From: Saonia flava
Lineage (GTDB): Bacteria > Bacteroidota > Bacteroidia > Flavobacteriales > Flavobacteriaceae
Length of the DNA stretch: 64,000 bases
Assembly: GCF_011927795.1 (NCBI RefSeq)
Contig: NZ_JAATJJ010000001.1
Coordinates: forward strand, 124,001 to 188,000
Reading direction: 5' to 3'
Within the stretch, counting starts at the first letter, position 1, and each line of letters begins with the position of its first letter. Below are positions 9,627-18,086 of the stretch, in pieces. The notes below the pieces were generated by a model. That model saw only the letters and a program-made list of their open reading frames with translations, was not told the DNA's origin and made no database searches. Both the position numbers and the translations under genes were made by a program.

Positions 9627-9634
9627 CAAAGGTA
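9627..9634 (-). promoter_or_regulatory. Candidate -7 box of fumC
   Basis: On the minus strand TACCTTTG fits TAnnTTTG, 22 bases before the fumC ATG. No convincing -33 element at the usual spacing. Confidence 0.45.
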
Positions 9635-9693
9635 CTGTTTTGATGAACATTTTATGTTTCATAAAAGTGATTTTGGTATTTTTTTCAATTTGA

Positions 9694-9726
9694 TTTGCAC
9701 TATTTATAGTTTTCAAACTATCTTTG
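9694..9726 (+). promoter_or_regulatory. Bacteroidota promoter of the 57-aa membrane protein gene
   Basis: TTTG at 9694-9697 and TATCTTTG at 9719-9726 with a 21-base spacer match the Bacteroidota pattern (-33 TTTG, -7 TAnnTTTG). The expected start of transcription lies about 15 bases before the ATG at 9747. This promoter position argues against the longer reading frame that opens at 9486. Confidence 0.6.
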
Positions 9727-9746
9727 TAATATTAAAAATAATTTCC

Positions 9747-9920
9747 ATGTTTGAGTTTGACCAGTATTTAGGATTTTTAGCTTTTTTAACCATATTGACC
9801 ATAGGTTTTTGGCTAATGATATTTTTGTTGACATTTGTTGTGCCTTATTGGTTGTTTGGAAATATAAAAGAGTTATTAAAAGAAAAGCGCGATAAGAAAA
9901 GAGCAGCGCGTAACGAATAA
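9747..9920 (+). CDS. Small membrane protein of unknown function, 57 aa
   Basis: The open frame runs back to 9486, but that part is antisense to fumC and upstream of a good promoter, so the ATG at 9747 is chosen. The protein (MFEFDQYLGFLAFL...) has a continuous hydrophobic region at about residues 8-38, enough for one long or two short membrane helices, and a strongly basic tail (KELLKEKRDKKRAARNE). Small membrane proteins of this layout are common in flavobacteria and have no assigned function. It is followed directly by an intrinsic terminator, so it is a one-gene transcript. Confidence 0.7.
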   Translation: MFEFDQYLGFLAFLTILTIGFWLMIFLLTFVVPYWLFGNIKELLKEKRDKKRAARNE

Positions 9921-9947
9921 AAAAAGAAGCCATTAGGCTTCTTTTTT
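9920..9947. terminator. Bidirectional intrinsic terminator
   Basis: AAAAAAGAAGCC / GGCTTCTTTTTT with loop ATTA, between the 57-aa protein gene and the convergent outer membrane receptor gene. Confidence 0.88.
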
Positions 9948-9969
9948 GTTTTTATAAAAAGTTTCTTTT

Positions 9970-12465
9970 CTAACCTTCAAAACCTTCTCCATCGTCATCT
10001 CCACCTCCATTGCGTTCTCCACCTCTTCTTCTTTCCTTTGGTTGGTTGAACCTATAAATAAAAGATAATCTAAATTCCCTTGGCCTCCATTGGAATTCAC
10101 TTTCTGAAGTAAAGAACTCGGTTTCTGTATATGACATTCTTTTTCTGGAATTAAAAACATCACTTATATTAAAAGAAATAGTTGCTCTATCTTTAAAGAT
10201 ATCTTTGCTCATAGCGGTATTTAAAGAGAACATGCCTTTGGTCTTGGTTTGGGCATTTTCTCGTGGTCCCATATAGAAAGCATTGTTCTGCCAATCTATT
10301 TTCCATGGTAAGGAAACTTTGGTGCTAAAACGTGAAAACCAACTGGTGTTTTCCGCTCCATAATCCACATTATTAAAAACCCCCTCTGTAGTAAATTTAA
10401 AAAAGTTAAAGCTACTGTTTACACGTAGCCATTTAACAGGATTGTATAATATGCCAGCTTCTGCACCAACCCTTTCATTGGTGGATAAATTTATAGGTAG
10501 AGATCTAATAATTCGAATTCCATCTGATGTTGTTTCCCCAGTTTCTTCCTGCACTCTTTCAAAAGCATTGGTTTCTTTTTGATAATAAATAGATGATGTC
10601 AATGTTAATTTCTTCCATCTTCTTAAATATCCCAAGTCATATGCGTTGGCATATGCCGGGTCCAAATCTGGATTTCCCTGAAATACATTTGTTCTACTTG
10701 CCCTAGATGGAAAAGGGTTAATAAACCATCCTCTTGGTCTATTTATTCTTCGATTATATCCTAAAGATATATTTTCGTTTTCCTGTATTTCAAAAATTAA
10801 GTTGAGTGTGGGGAAAAGGCCCAAGTAATTTTTATCAAAATTCACATCAACATCAATTCCCAATTGCTCAGAAAGTGTTTCTGCATTTACATCGGATTCC
10901 AACTCACCTTTTAATTGGGTATTCTCAAGTCTTAAACCCAGTAAAAATGAAAACTTGCCATATTTGTTACCATACTGGGAATAAAAGGCATTCACATTTT
11001 GTGTATAGGTAAACTTATTGGTTAAATCCGTGTTTGTAATATACTGGCCAGAACCTTGATTTAGGGTATCCAATTGGTAATCGTTTAGCTCTTCTCTAAA
11101 TGTTCCCCTGTATCCTGCTTCAAATTGGGAATCACCCATTGGCAGTACATAATCCGCTTGTGCTAAATAGTTGTTTTGGGTTTCAATTTCATAGATTCTC
11201 TCTGATGCCAACAACTCATTATTGGGAAAAGTATTGTTCTCAATAATTTCTGTAAGAACATCCTCATCATCAAACGAGTATTGCACGTCCGCGGTTAACT
11301 TATGTCCGTCATCATTAAAATTGTTTGTATAGTTCATGGAGAACTGGTAATTGCTATCATCTTCATTTTGATCCTCACTTCTGAAGGTTCTGCTATCAAT
11401 GGTAGAACCAATAAAACGCTGCGTTGCATTTTCATTAATGTCCTGTTCATCTGAGAAACGAGCAAAAACACTACCGGTAAGAGAAGATTTTTCAGAAAGA
11501 AAATATTCCAGACCAAGGTTTACATTAAAACCGGTATCATTTCTGGATATATCCCTATCTTCATAAATCCTGTCAAAGTCGCCACTGGTATATGTGTTAT
11601 CAAAAAAAGCATTCCCAGGTGATTCTCTATGAAAATATCCAAGGGTATTGAATAGATTGAATTTATCTGTTCTTAGATTGAAATTAGTAGATACTTGATA
11701 CCTAAATGGATCAGCAATATTAGCATTAATAGAACCATTAATGCCCAAAGTTTTCTCTTTCTTTAGAACAATGTTTAAAATACCAGCAGTTCCTTCTGCA
11801 TCATATCTTGCTGATGGACTAGTTATTACTTCAACCTTTTCAATTGCATCTGCAGGTAATTGTTTAAACACATCTGTTGAGCCAAACCCTGCAAGGGCAG
11901 AAGGTTTGCCATTGATTAGGATTCGCACATTTTCATTTCCCCTAAGGCTAATTGCACCTTCTATATCCACATTTACCGATGGGATATTGTTCAAGGCGTC
12001 ATTTACAGTTCCACCACTTGTGGTTAAATCCTTACCTACGTTATATACTTTTTTATCTAATCTAACCTCAACAGTTGTTTTTTCACCTACCACTTCTACC
12101 GCTTCCAACTGTTCTACATCCAAAGCCAGCTTTACTGTGCCTAAATCTGTTGAAGAACTCAATAATTGATCGTTTAGCGTATACGTTTTATATGAGATAT
12201 ATTCAATTCGAATATTATATCTACCAGGTTTTGCTTCAACATCAAACTTTCCATCCTCGTTGGTAATTCCACCCGTTACAATATTAGGATTTTGAACACT
12301 TTGTAGAACTAGTGTTGCATATTCCAAGGGTAGATTGTTGTCCTGGTCTAAAACTGTCCCTGTGATTTTTATTGGTGGCCTTTGTCCTTGATCTGGGGAA
12401 GGTCTTTGGGCTGTTATTGATAAAGATATTGTCAATAGCAAAAATAAAGGGAGTAGTTTTCTCAT
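9970..12465 (-). CDS. TonB-receptor-like outer membrane beta-barrel protein with carboxypeptidase-regulatory-like domain
   Basis: 831 aa from the ATG at 12465 (MRKLLPLFLLL..., signal peptide ending SITAQ); the frame extends upstream to 12561 but that part overlaps the preceding gene and lacks a signal peptide. Order of domains: signal peptide 1-20; beta-sandwich CarboxypepD-reg-like domain about 30-115 (ITGTVLDQDNNLPLEYATL); plug domain about 120-240 (VEVVGEK..., LNNIPSVNVDIEGAISLRG); then a large barrel ending in aromatic-rich strands. This is the OMP_b-brl_3 type, related to TonB-dependent receptors but usually without a partner SusD. The ligand is unknown. The last 25 residues are Arg/Gly then Asp/Gly/Glu rich after the final strand, which is unusual for a barrel terminus. 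It is 13 bases after the small Gly/Tyr-rich gene, so co-transcribed. Confidence 0.88.
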   Translation of the reverse strand: MRKLLPLFLLLTISLSITAQRPSPDQGQRPPIKITGTVLDQDNNLPLEYATLVLQSVQNPNIVTGGITNEDGKFDVEAKPGRYNIRIEYISYKTYTLNDQLLSSSTDLGTVKLALDVEQLEAVEVVGEKTTVEVRLDKKVYNVGKDLTTSGGTVNDALNNIPSVNVDIEGAISLRGNENVRILINGKPSALAGFGSTDVFKQLPADAIEKVEVITSPSARYDAEGTAGILNIVLKKEKTLGINGSINANIADPFRYQVSTNFNLRTDKFNLFNTLGYFHRESPGNAFFDNTYTSGDFDRIYEDRDISRNDTGFNVNLGLEYFLSEKSSLTGSVFARFSDEQDINENATQRFIGSTIDSRTFRSEDQNEDDSNYQFSMNYTNNFNDDGHKLTADVQYSFDDEDVLTEIIENNTFPNNELLASERIYEIETQNNYLAQADYVLPMGDSQFEAGYRGTFREELNDYQLDTLNQGSGQYITNTDLTNKFTYTQNVNAFYSQYGNKYGKFSFLLGLRLENTQLKGELESDVNAETLSEQLGIDVDVNFDKNYLGLFPTLNLIFEIQENENISLGYNRRINRPRGWFINPFPSRASRTNVFQGNPDLDPAYANAYDLGYLRRWKKLTLTSSIYYQKETNAFERVQEETGETTSDGIRIIRSLPINLSTNERVGAEAGILYNPVKWLRVNSSFNFFKFTTEGVFNNVDYGAENTSWFSRFSTKVSLPWKIDWQNNAFYMGPRENAQTKTKGMFSLNTAMSKDIFKDRATISFNISDVFNSRKRMSYTETEFFTSESEFQWRPREFRLSFIYRFNQPKERRRGGERNGGGDDDGEGFEG

Positions 12466-12478
12466 AGGTGGTTTTTGG

Positions 12479-12967
12479 TTAAGTCTTCTTCTTTTTTTTC
12501 TTTTTCTTTTCTTTCTTCTTTTTATCTTTAAAACCAGCTTCTTGTAATTTAACAAAGGCATTGTACTTTTCCTCGGAGAGGCTTGCCTTTAAATCATCAT
12601 CTTGGGTTTTATATATTTTCTCTAATGCCTCTTTGGTTTTTTCTTGATCTAGCTGAAGAATTTGCAATTCCATTCTTTTTCTTATGGAAGTGGTAAGTAT
12701 ACTACTGACCACTGCAGTCTCAAACTCACTTAGTTCCAGGGCTTCAGTAATTTTTGGCATTTCCCCTTCAACAATCTCCTCTGCTGTTTTAGGTTCTGGT
12801 TCCTTGTCCGGAATTTCTGCTTGCGGAACCGTACTACGTCCTCTCCCACCATAACCATATCCACCACGTCCATAACCATATCCACCATAACCATATTGGG
12901 CATTCATTTCTATAGAACTTATGATTAAAAAAAAGAACAGTATTATATTTTTGTAATGTGTTTTCAT
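12479..12967 (-). CDS. Exported Gly/Tyr-rich, Lys-tailed small protein
   Basis: 162-aa protein I do not recognise. Signal peptide at about 1-23 (IILFFFLIISSIEMNAQ), then a low-complexity repeat of YGYGG/GRGG units (about 24-45), a Pro/Glu segment (PDKEPEPKTAEEIV), a helical region about 65-140 (TEALELSEFETAVVSSILTTSIRKRMELQ...), and a C-terminal run of almost only lysine. The helical part recalls the periplasmic Spy/LTXXQ-like or Bacteroidota 'DUF' regulators in layout, but the resemblance is weak. It is directly upstream of the outer membrane receptor, suggesting a shared envelope role. The extreme tail may be partly a low-complexity artefact of A-rich codons. Confidence 0.7.
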   Translation of the reverse strand: MKTHYKNIILFFFLIISSIEMNAQYGYGGYGYGRGGYGYGGRGRSTVPQAEIPDKEPEPKTAEEIVEGEMPKITEALELSEFETAVVSSILTTSIRKRMELQILQLDQEKTKEALEKIYKTQDDDLKASLSEEKYNAFVKLQEAGFKDKKKKEKKKKKKKKT

Positions 12968-13061
12968 GATTTCAATCGTTTACTTGGATTATAAATGTTT
13001 TTTAAGGTTTAAGCACCTATCGTTAAATGTTTGTTAAAGTAAATATACCTTTCGAGAGCGA

Positions 13062-13406
13062 CTAATCTAATAGCTCTTCAATTTTCTCTGCTGGCCTACC
13101 TATAACAGCTTTGTTGCCTTTAACAACTATGGGTCTTTCTATTAGATTGGGGTACTTTACCATAGCTGATAGAATTTCATCATTGGACAATTTTTTTCCT
13201 TTATATTTTTCTTTCCAAATGGATTCATTCTTTCTAACCAGCTCTATTGGTTCAATGGACAAATATTCTATTATTTGTTTTAATTCCTCCACTGAAGGAA
13301 TGTTTGCTATATACTTGATGATTTCAAAATCCTTGCCAGAGTTCTCCAAAACAGCCAAACCTTCCCGGGATTTTCTACATCTGGGATTGTGATATATTTT
13401 TATCAT
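13062..13406 (-). CDS. ArsC/Spx-family arsenate reductase-like protein
   Basis: 114-aa thioredoxin-fold protein of the ArsC (glutaredoxin-dependent arsenate reductase) family. The N-terminal HNPRCRKSREGL places the catalytic Cys at residue 10; LIERPIVV near residues 87-94 gives the Arg-Pro motif that binds the oxyanion. It should reduce arsenate to arsenite using glutathione/glutaredoxin, or act as the less specific YffB/Spx-like member, since no arsR, arsB or acr3 gene lies nearby. Its start is 2 bases after the end of prfB, on the same strand, so the two are transcribed together. Length fits ArsC (about 112-140 aa). Confidence 0.85.
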   Translation of the reverse strand: MIKIYHNPRCRKSREGLAVLENSGKDFEIIKYIANIPSVEELKQIIEYLSIEPIELVRKNESIWKEKYKGKKLSNDEILSAMVKYPNLIERPIVVKGNKAVIGRPAEKIEELLD

Positions 13407-13408
13407 AA

Positions 13409-14507
13409 CTAACTTTCTTCCTTTTGTCCCATCATCATTAGATAGGCCTTTAAAAATTGATCTATATTTCCATCCATCACCGCATCAACATTTCCAGTCT
13501 CCTCACTTGTTCGTACATCTTTAACCAATTTATAAGGATGCATAACATAATTACGAATTTGAGAACCCCATTCAATCTTCATTTTGGAAGATTCAATTTC
13601 TTGTCTGGCTTCCATTTTTTTTCTCAATTCAATTTCATAGAGCTGAGATTTAAGCATTTTTAAAGCTGTTGCCCTATTGTCATGCTGGGAGCGAGAATCT
13701 GAACATTGAATTTGTATCCCAGATGGTTTATGCACCAATTGTACTTTGGTCTCAACCTTATTTACATTTTGGCCTCCAGCGCCACTTGAACGGGCCGTGG
13801 TAATCTCTATATCTGCTGGATTAATGTCTATTTCTATACTATCATCAACCAGAGGATATACGTAGACTGATGCAAAGGATGTATGTCTTTTTGCATTACT
13901 GTCGAAAGGTGATATACGTACTAATCTATGCACACCGTTCTCGCCTTTTAACCAACCAAAAGCAAATTCACCATCTATTTCTAGCGTTACAGTTTTAATA
14001 CCCGCTACATCCCCGGCTTGATAATTAAGCTCCTTTACCTTATATCCATTTTTCTCACTCCACATCATATACATTCTCATGAGCATGGCAGCCCAATCAC
14101 AGCTCTCTGTGCCACCAGCACCCGCTGTTACTTGTAGTATGGCTGTAAGTTCATCCCCTTCATCGGAAAGCATATTTTTAAACTCTAACTTTTCGAGGGA
14201 AGCAAGAGTTTTTTCATAATGTGTATTGACTTCATTCTCCGAGATATCTCCCTCTTTTTGAAATTCTATGAAAATTTCTAGATCATTGACCAAATTTTCG
14301 GCATGATAGTACTCATCCACCCATTTTTTTTTGGATTGGATGGATTGCATTTGAATTTGTGCTTCTTGTGGATTGTCCCAAAAAGTTGGAGACAAGGTTT
14401 TTTCTTCCTCGTTCTCTATTTCTATAAGTTTCGCATCGATGTCAAAGATACCTCCTTAACGCACCAAGGCGATCAATAAGACCTTTATGTTGATCTGTTG
14501 TTACCAT
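13409..14507 (-). CDS. prfB: Peptide chain release factor 2, expressed by programmed +1 frameshift
   Basis: Two overlapping frames join into a 365-aa RF2, the same length as the E. coli protein. Frame 0 starts at ATG 14507 ([21 protein letters not shown]) and stops at TGA (14444-14442) after 21 codons. Skipping one T at 14444 continues in +1 as [16 protein letters not shown] and so on to 13409. The GGQ motif ([11 protein letters not shown]) and the SPF tripeptide of RF2 ([12 protein letters not shown]) are both present, so it recognises UGA and UAA. The frameshift sets up the known autoregulation: low RF2 slows termination at the internal UGA and increases frameshifting. Followed directly by the arsC-like gene. 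Confidence 0.97.
14441..14456 (-). promoter_or_regulatory. prfB: Programmed +1 frameshift site of prfB
   Basis: On the minus strand the site reads AGGAGG TATCTTTGAC: a Shine-Dalgarno-like AGGAGG three bases before the slippery CTT-T with in-frame TGA and following C. It matches the classic RF2 site. The stop (14444-14442) is followed by C, the weakest context. Interestingly Bacteroidota rarely use Shine-Dalgarno sequences for initiation, but this one is intact. Confidence 0.95.
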
Positions 14508-14568
14508 TTAAAATAAATTTGCCCAAAAGTAAGCTACTTTTTTTGTTTTAAAGACAACCTGGGAATTT

Positions 14569-15423
14569 TTACTGTTGTTGGCTAAATACTTTTACGGAAT
14601 GGATGGTTTTATTTTCCCCGCTGGTGTAGAGGACTCCCCTAAGTGGTGAACAATCTTTATAATCCTTACCATGGGCAACTTTAATATGATCAATGCTGGT
14701 CAATAAATTATTGGTTGGATCAAAACCTACCCAACCCAAATTGGGTATATAGGTCTCTGCCCAAGCATGCATTTGGGAATCTCCGAAATAGCCATTTCCT
14801 TGGTGTAAATAACCTGAAACATATCTTGCAGGCACACTATTTTGCCTTGCCAGAGCACAAAAAAGATGTGTGAAATCTTGACAGACACCATGTCTTTTTT
14901 CAATTATTTCGTCAAGTGTTGTTTCAACATCAGTAACATCAGTTTTAAAATAGAGATGTTTAAAAACAAAATAATTTAAGTTTTGAAGATTATCAAAAAT
15001 TGATTTCTCCTCATTAAAAACAAATAGCCTTTCATTGTTTTTTGGCAAGGATGTTAAATATGTAGTTCTAAGAAATGGTTCAAAATCAACTTTAAAACTT
15101 AGATCATGGATTCTTTCATAATCTTTCTCTATGTCTGGCGATGGGACAAAACCAAAAGGATTCACTTCTTTTTTTATTAATTTAAATGAAGCATTAAAAG
15201 AGATGTTTTTGAACTTTTGTTTAGGATGTACCCGTATTGTTTTGAACCCCAATCCATTTATAGAATGTTGGTTTACAGCATTGATGGAATTATTAAACTC
15301 CACACTAATAAATTCTTGGGTATCATTTTCCTCTGGAATGATTAAAAATTGCCAATGGGCATCATTAACCCAGTTTTCGTAACTATTTTGGGCTTTATAG
15401 CTTATGGAATATTCTAAGAACAT
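14569..15423 (-). CDS. Transglutaminase-like cysteine peptidase-fold protein
   Basis: 284-aa cytoplasmic protein, without signal peptide. N-terminal beta-rich bacterial transglutaminase-like domain (about 1-90) and a C-terminal transglutaminase core with the triad Cys181 (RHGVCQDFTHLF), His219 (MHAWAETYIPN) and Asp235 (GFDPTNN). The family hydrolyses or forms amide bonds. It is the last gene of a same-strand cluster with an alpha-E domain protein and a circularly permuted ATP-grasp enzyme, a combination found across bacteria and thought to make and remove peptide or amide tags. All three genes appear together and in the usual order; the ligand attached is unknown. Confidence 0.88.
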   Translation of the reverse strand: MFLEYSISYKAQNSYENWVNDAHWQFLIIPEENDTQEFISVEFNNSINAVNQHSINGLGFKTIRVHPKQKFKNISFNASFKLIKKEVNPFGFVPSPDIEKDYERIHDLSFKVDFEPFLRTTYLTSLPKNNERLFVFNEEKSIFDNLQNLNYFVFKHLYFKTDVTDVETTLDEIIEKRHGVCQDFTHLFCALARQNSVPARYVSGYLHQGNGYFGDSQMHAWAETYIPNLGWVGFDPTNNLLTSIDHIKVAHGKDYKDCSPLRGVLYTSGENKTIHSVKVFSQQQ

Positions 15424-15468
15424 GAGAGTTTATATACAGGTATGCTAAGGTAAGTCATAAGAAGAACA

Positions 15469-16416
15469 TTAATAGTCAAAAAACTCCTTTTCCATTTTAT
15501 TGCTGATCTTCACAAGACTTTCCAAAATATTTTCTATAAAGCTTTGAATATCCTCTTCGATTTCCTCAATATATTTAAATTCATATTCAGCCCTTACTTT
15601 ACCTATTAAGAAAGCAGTCGAATTTTTATTATATTTTTTTGATGAGTCCAACACCTTTACATGATTATAAACTTGGTTTAGACTATTCATAATTGATCTG
15701 GGACAATTTGGGTTCAAAATTAAAAACTCCAAGGTAGAAATGCTGGTCGGTGTTTTCTTATAAAATCGTTTCATCATATCATAGGATTCTGCACATTTTA
15801 GCAATGTGGACCATTCATAACTATTACTGAATTTGTCTCCATAACTTCCCTGGGCATTCAATGCATCATTGTATTTAGAATTAATAATTCGTATTACTTG
15901 GGTTGCCCTTTCTATGTTCACGCCCATCATTATAATTGCATAAACTTCATTATGTAGTAAAGTACCACGCAATTTAGCTCGTAGTATAGAGGTCATTTCG
16001 GTAATGTTTACAGTAAAATCAAACAAACCTTGTTTCATAAAAGACTCAGCTGGGTAGTTCAGTACAAAATGATAGAATTTGTTTATAGCTTCATATAGTT
16101 CCGTGGAAATTAAATCTCTAGCACTGTTTGCATTTTCCCGAGTGCTTTTTACATTATTTAAAATAGAATATGAAAATTCTGGATCTAGACCAATTTTGTA
16201 TAATATTTCTTCTTCGTTTAATTTTTTTTTGGAATCATTTTCTGGTTCACCTACCATGAACAACATGGATCGCAATACAAATTGTCTTGATTGTGATATT
16301 TCATTGGGTGCATCTAAGGATGAAAAATAATTCACATTAAGATATCGTGCAATATGTTCAGAACGTTCAATATAACGTCCCATCCAAAAAAGATTGTTGG
16401 CTACTCGTGCAAGCAT
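15469..16416 (-). CDS. Alpha-E domain protein (DUF403)
   Basis: 315-aa all-helical cytoplasmic protein. The N-terminus LARVANNLFWMGRYIERSEHIARYL is the signature of the alpha-E family, which always occurs in operons with transglutaminase-like and circularly permuted ATP-grasp proteins. No catalytic motif is obvious. It lies between these two partners, 45 bases from the transglutaminase gene and 9 from the ATP-grasp gene. Expected to act with the ATP-grasp enzyme as a scaffold or substrate-binding partner; this is inferred from conserved association only. Length is normal for the family. Confidence 0.88.
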   Translation of the reverse strand: MLARVANNLFWMGRYIERSEHIARYLNVNYFSSLDAPNEISQSRQFVLRSMLFMVGEPENDSKKKLNEEEILYKIGLDPEFSYSILNNVKSTRENANSARDLISTELYEAINKFYHFVLNYPAESFMKQGLFDFTVNITEMTSILRAKLRGTLLHNEVYAIIMMGVNIERATQVIRIINSKYNDALNAQGSYGDKFSNSYEWSTLLKCAESYDMMKRFYKKTPTSISTLEFLILNPNCPRSIMNSLNQVYNHVKVLDSSKKYNKNSTAFLIGKVRAEYEFKYIEEIEEDIQSFIENILESLVKISNKMEKEFFDY

Positions 16417-16425
16417 AATAAGGTT

Positions 16426-17889
16426 TTATTTTTTTAGGACCCAAGTATCCTTGGATCCACCCCCTTGGGATGAGTTAACAATTAGGTTGCCTTTTTGTAA
16501 AGCCACGCGAGTTAGTCCACCTTTCAAGACAAATTCTTTATCCTTGCCAAGTATTGTATAGGTTCTAAGGTCTACATGTCTTTGTTCAAAAGATTCAGTA
16601 TCATCAATATAAGTAGGATGAACGGAGAGAGACATAATAGGCTGAGCTACATATTTTCTTGGATTTTGGCCTACTTGTTTTTTTACTTGCTCAATTTCGC
16701 TTTTAGAAAGCCTATTACCAATTGAAATTCCATATCCACCTGCCTCATCTACAGGTTTTATTACTAGCTCAGGAATATGTTCCAACACATATTTCAATTC
16801 ATCGGGCCTACTACAATGATAGGTGTGAACATTGTTTAAAATAGGTTCTTCGTCTAAATAGTACTTTATAATTTGAGGCATATAGGTATACACGGCTTTG
16901 TCGTCGGCAACCCCAGTTCCCGGAGCATTTGCCAACGTTACATTCCCTTTTTTATAGGCCGCGAAAAGACCAGGTACCCCAATAGCCGAATCTGGTTTAA
17001 ATTCTAATGGATCAATAAAAAAGTCATCAATTCGTCGGTAGATGACATCTACTTTTTGCGGACCTTGTATGGTTTTCATATACACAAAATCATTTTCCAC
17101 GAACAAATCTCTTCCTTCAACTAATTCAACCCCCATGGTTTTAGCTAAATAAGAATGTTCATAAAAAGCAGAATTATACATTCCCGGAGTAATAACAACG
17201 CAATTGGGAACATCTACACCTTTTGGTTTGACCGATTCTAGAAGGTCTAGAAGATTTTCTGCATAATTAGTAACTGTATGGGCTTGATAATGGTTGAAAA
17301 CCCCAAATAACGCCCTTTTAAGAGCAGTTCGGTTGCAGATAACATAACTAACACCTGATGGACATCGAATGTTATCCTCAAGTACATAATACTTGCCATC
17401 GGTATGTTTTATAATATCTGTTCCAGATATGTGATTATATATTCCGCCAGGAGGGTCTATATCCATCATTTGGTGTAAATAATTAATGGAAGAACTAATC
17501 AATTCCATCGGGACAATGCCTTGTTTTATAATTTTCTTCTCATGATATAGATCCCACAGAAAAAGATTTAATGCTTTACTACGTTGCAGTGAACCGCTTT
17601 CAATAATTTCCCAATCCTCAGGAGCTATTATTCTTGGAAAAAGGTCAAATGGAAAAATTTTTTCTTGCGTACTCTTTTCACTATATACTTGAAAAGTAAT
17701 TCCTTGATTAAAAAAGGAAGACTTGGCTTTGGTATTTAAATTTACATAGTCATTGATTGAATGATCGCCATAAAGCTTTAAAAGCTTTTTATAAATCTCT
17801 ATTACATTGCCATTTTTGTCAAATATCTCATCATTTAGGTTTGGATCTCTTTTGTATGATGAGAATATAGCATTTTCAGTATTTACCAT
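16426..17889 (-). CDS. Circularly permuted ATP-grasp ligase (DUF404/DUF407)
   Basis: 487-aa cytoplasmic protein. Typical features of the circularly permuted type-2 ATP-grasp family: NHISGTDIIKHTDGKYYVLEDNIRCPSGVSYV (N-terminal metal-binding acidic and Asn residues, about 150-182), VIYRRIDDFFIDPL near residue 283, and GGYGISIG near 398 (glycine loop of ATP binding). Such enzymes join carboxylates to amines or thiols using ATP. First gene of the three-gene cluster with alpha-E and transglutaminase. The product is unknown, but amide tagging of a small peptide, glutathione-like molecule or protein is the usual proposal. Confidence 0.88.
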   Translation of the reverse strand: MVNTENAIFSSYKRDPNLNDEIFDKNGNVIEIYKKLLKLYGDHSINDYVNLNTKAKSSFFNQGITFQVYSEKSTQEKIFPFDLFPRIIAPEDWEIIESGSLQRSKALNLFLWDLYHEKKIIKQGIVPMELISSSINYLHQMMDIDPPGGIYNHISGTDIIKHTDGKYYVLEDNIRCPSGVSYVICNRTALKRALFGVFNHYQAHTVTNYAENLLDLLESVKPKGVDVPNCVVITPGMYNSAFYEHSYLAKTMGVELVEGRDLFVENDFVYMKTIQGPQKVDVIYRRIDDFFIDPLEFKPDSAIGVPGLFAAYKKGNVTLANAPGTGVADDKAVYTYMPQIIKYYLDEEPILNNVHTYHCSRPDELKYVLEHIPELVIKPVDEAGGYGISIGNRLSKSEIEQVKKQVGQNPRKYVAQPIMSLSVHPTYIDDTESFEQRHVDLRTYTILGKDKEFVLKGGLTRVALQKGNLIVNSSQGGGSKDTWVLKK

Positions 17890-18086
17890 TCAATATTGCT
17901 TTTCATCAAGTTAAGGGTTTTTAACGAATTGTTTATTAGGAATCTAGCAAAAGACAATTACTTTATTGTCGTTTAGTTAAAAAATCAAAACATTTTTTAA
18001 GAATTTCTTTTATTAGGTGTTTATAGGTAAAAACCATGATATTTAATTTGATTTTGCATAAATTTAAATTGTCAAATTTTCAATTT

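Noticed and set aside
9486-9746. N-terminal extension of the 57-aa membrane protein
   Set aside because: It is antisense to the start of fumC and lies upstream of a good promoter; the extension has no hydrophobic or signal character.
12466-12561. N-terminal extension of the outer membrane receptor-like protein
   Set aside because: It is the Lys-rich codons of the preceding gene read in another frame; signal peptide starts only at 12465.
13062-13406. Arsenic resistance operon
   Set aside because: Only the ArsC-like gene is present; no ArsR, ArsB/Acr3 or ArsM gene nearby, so it was kept as a family call only.
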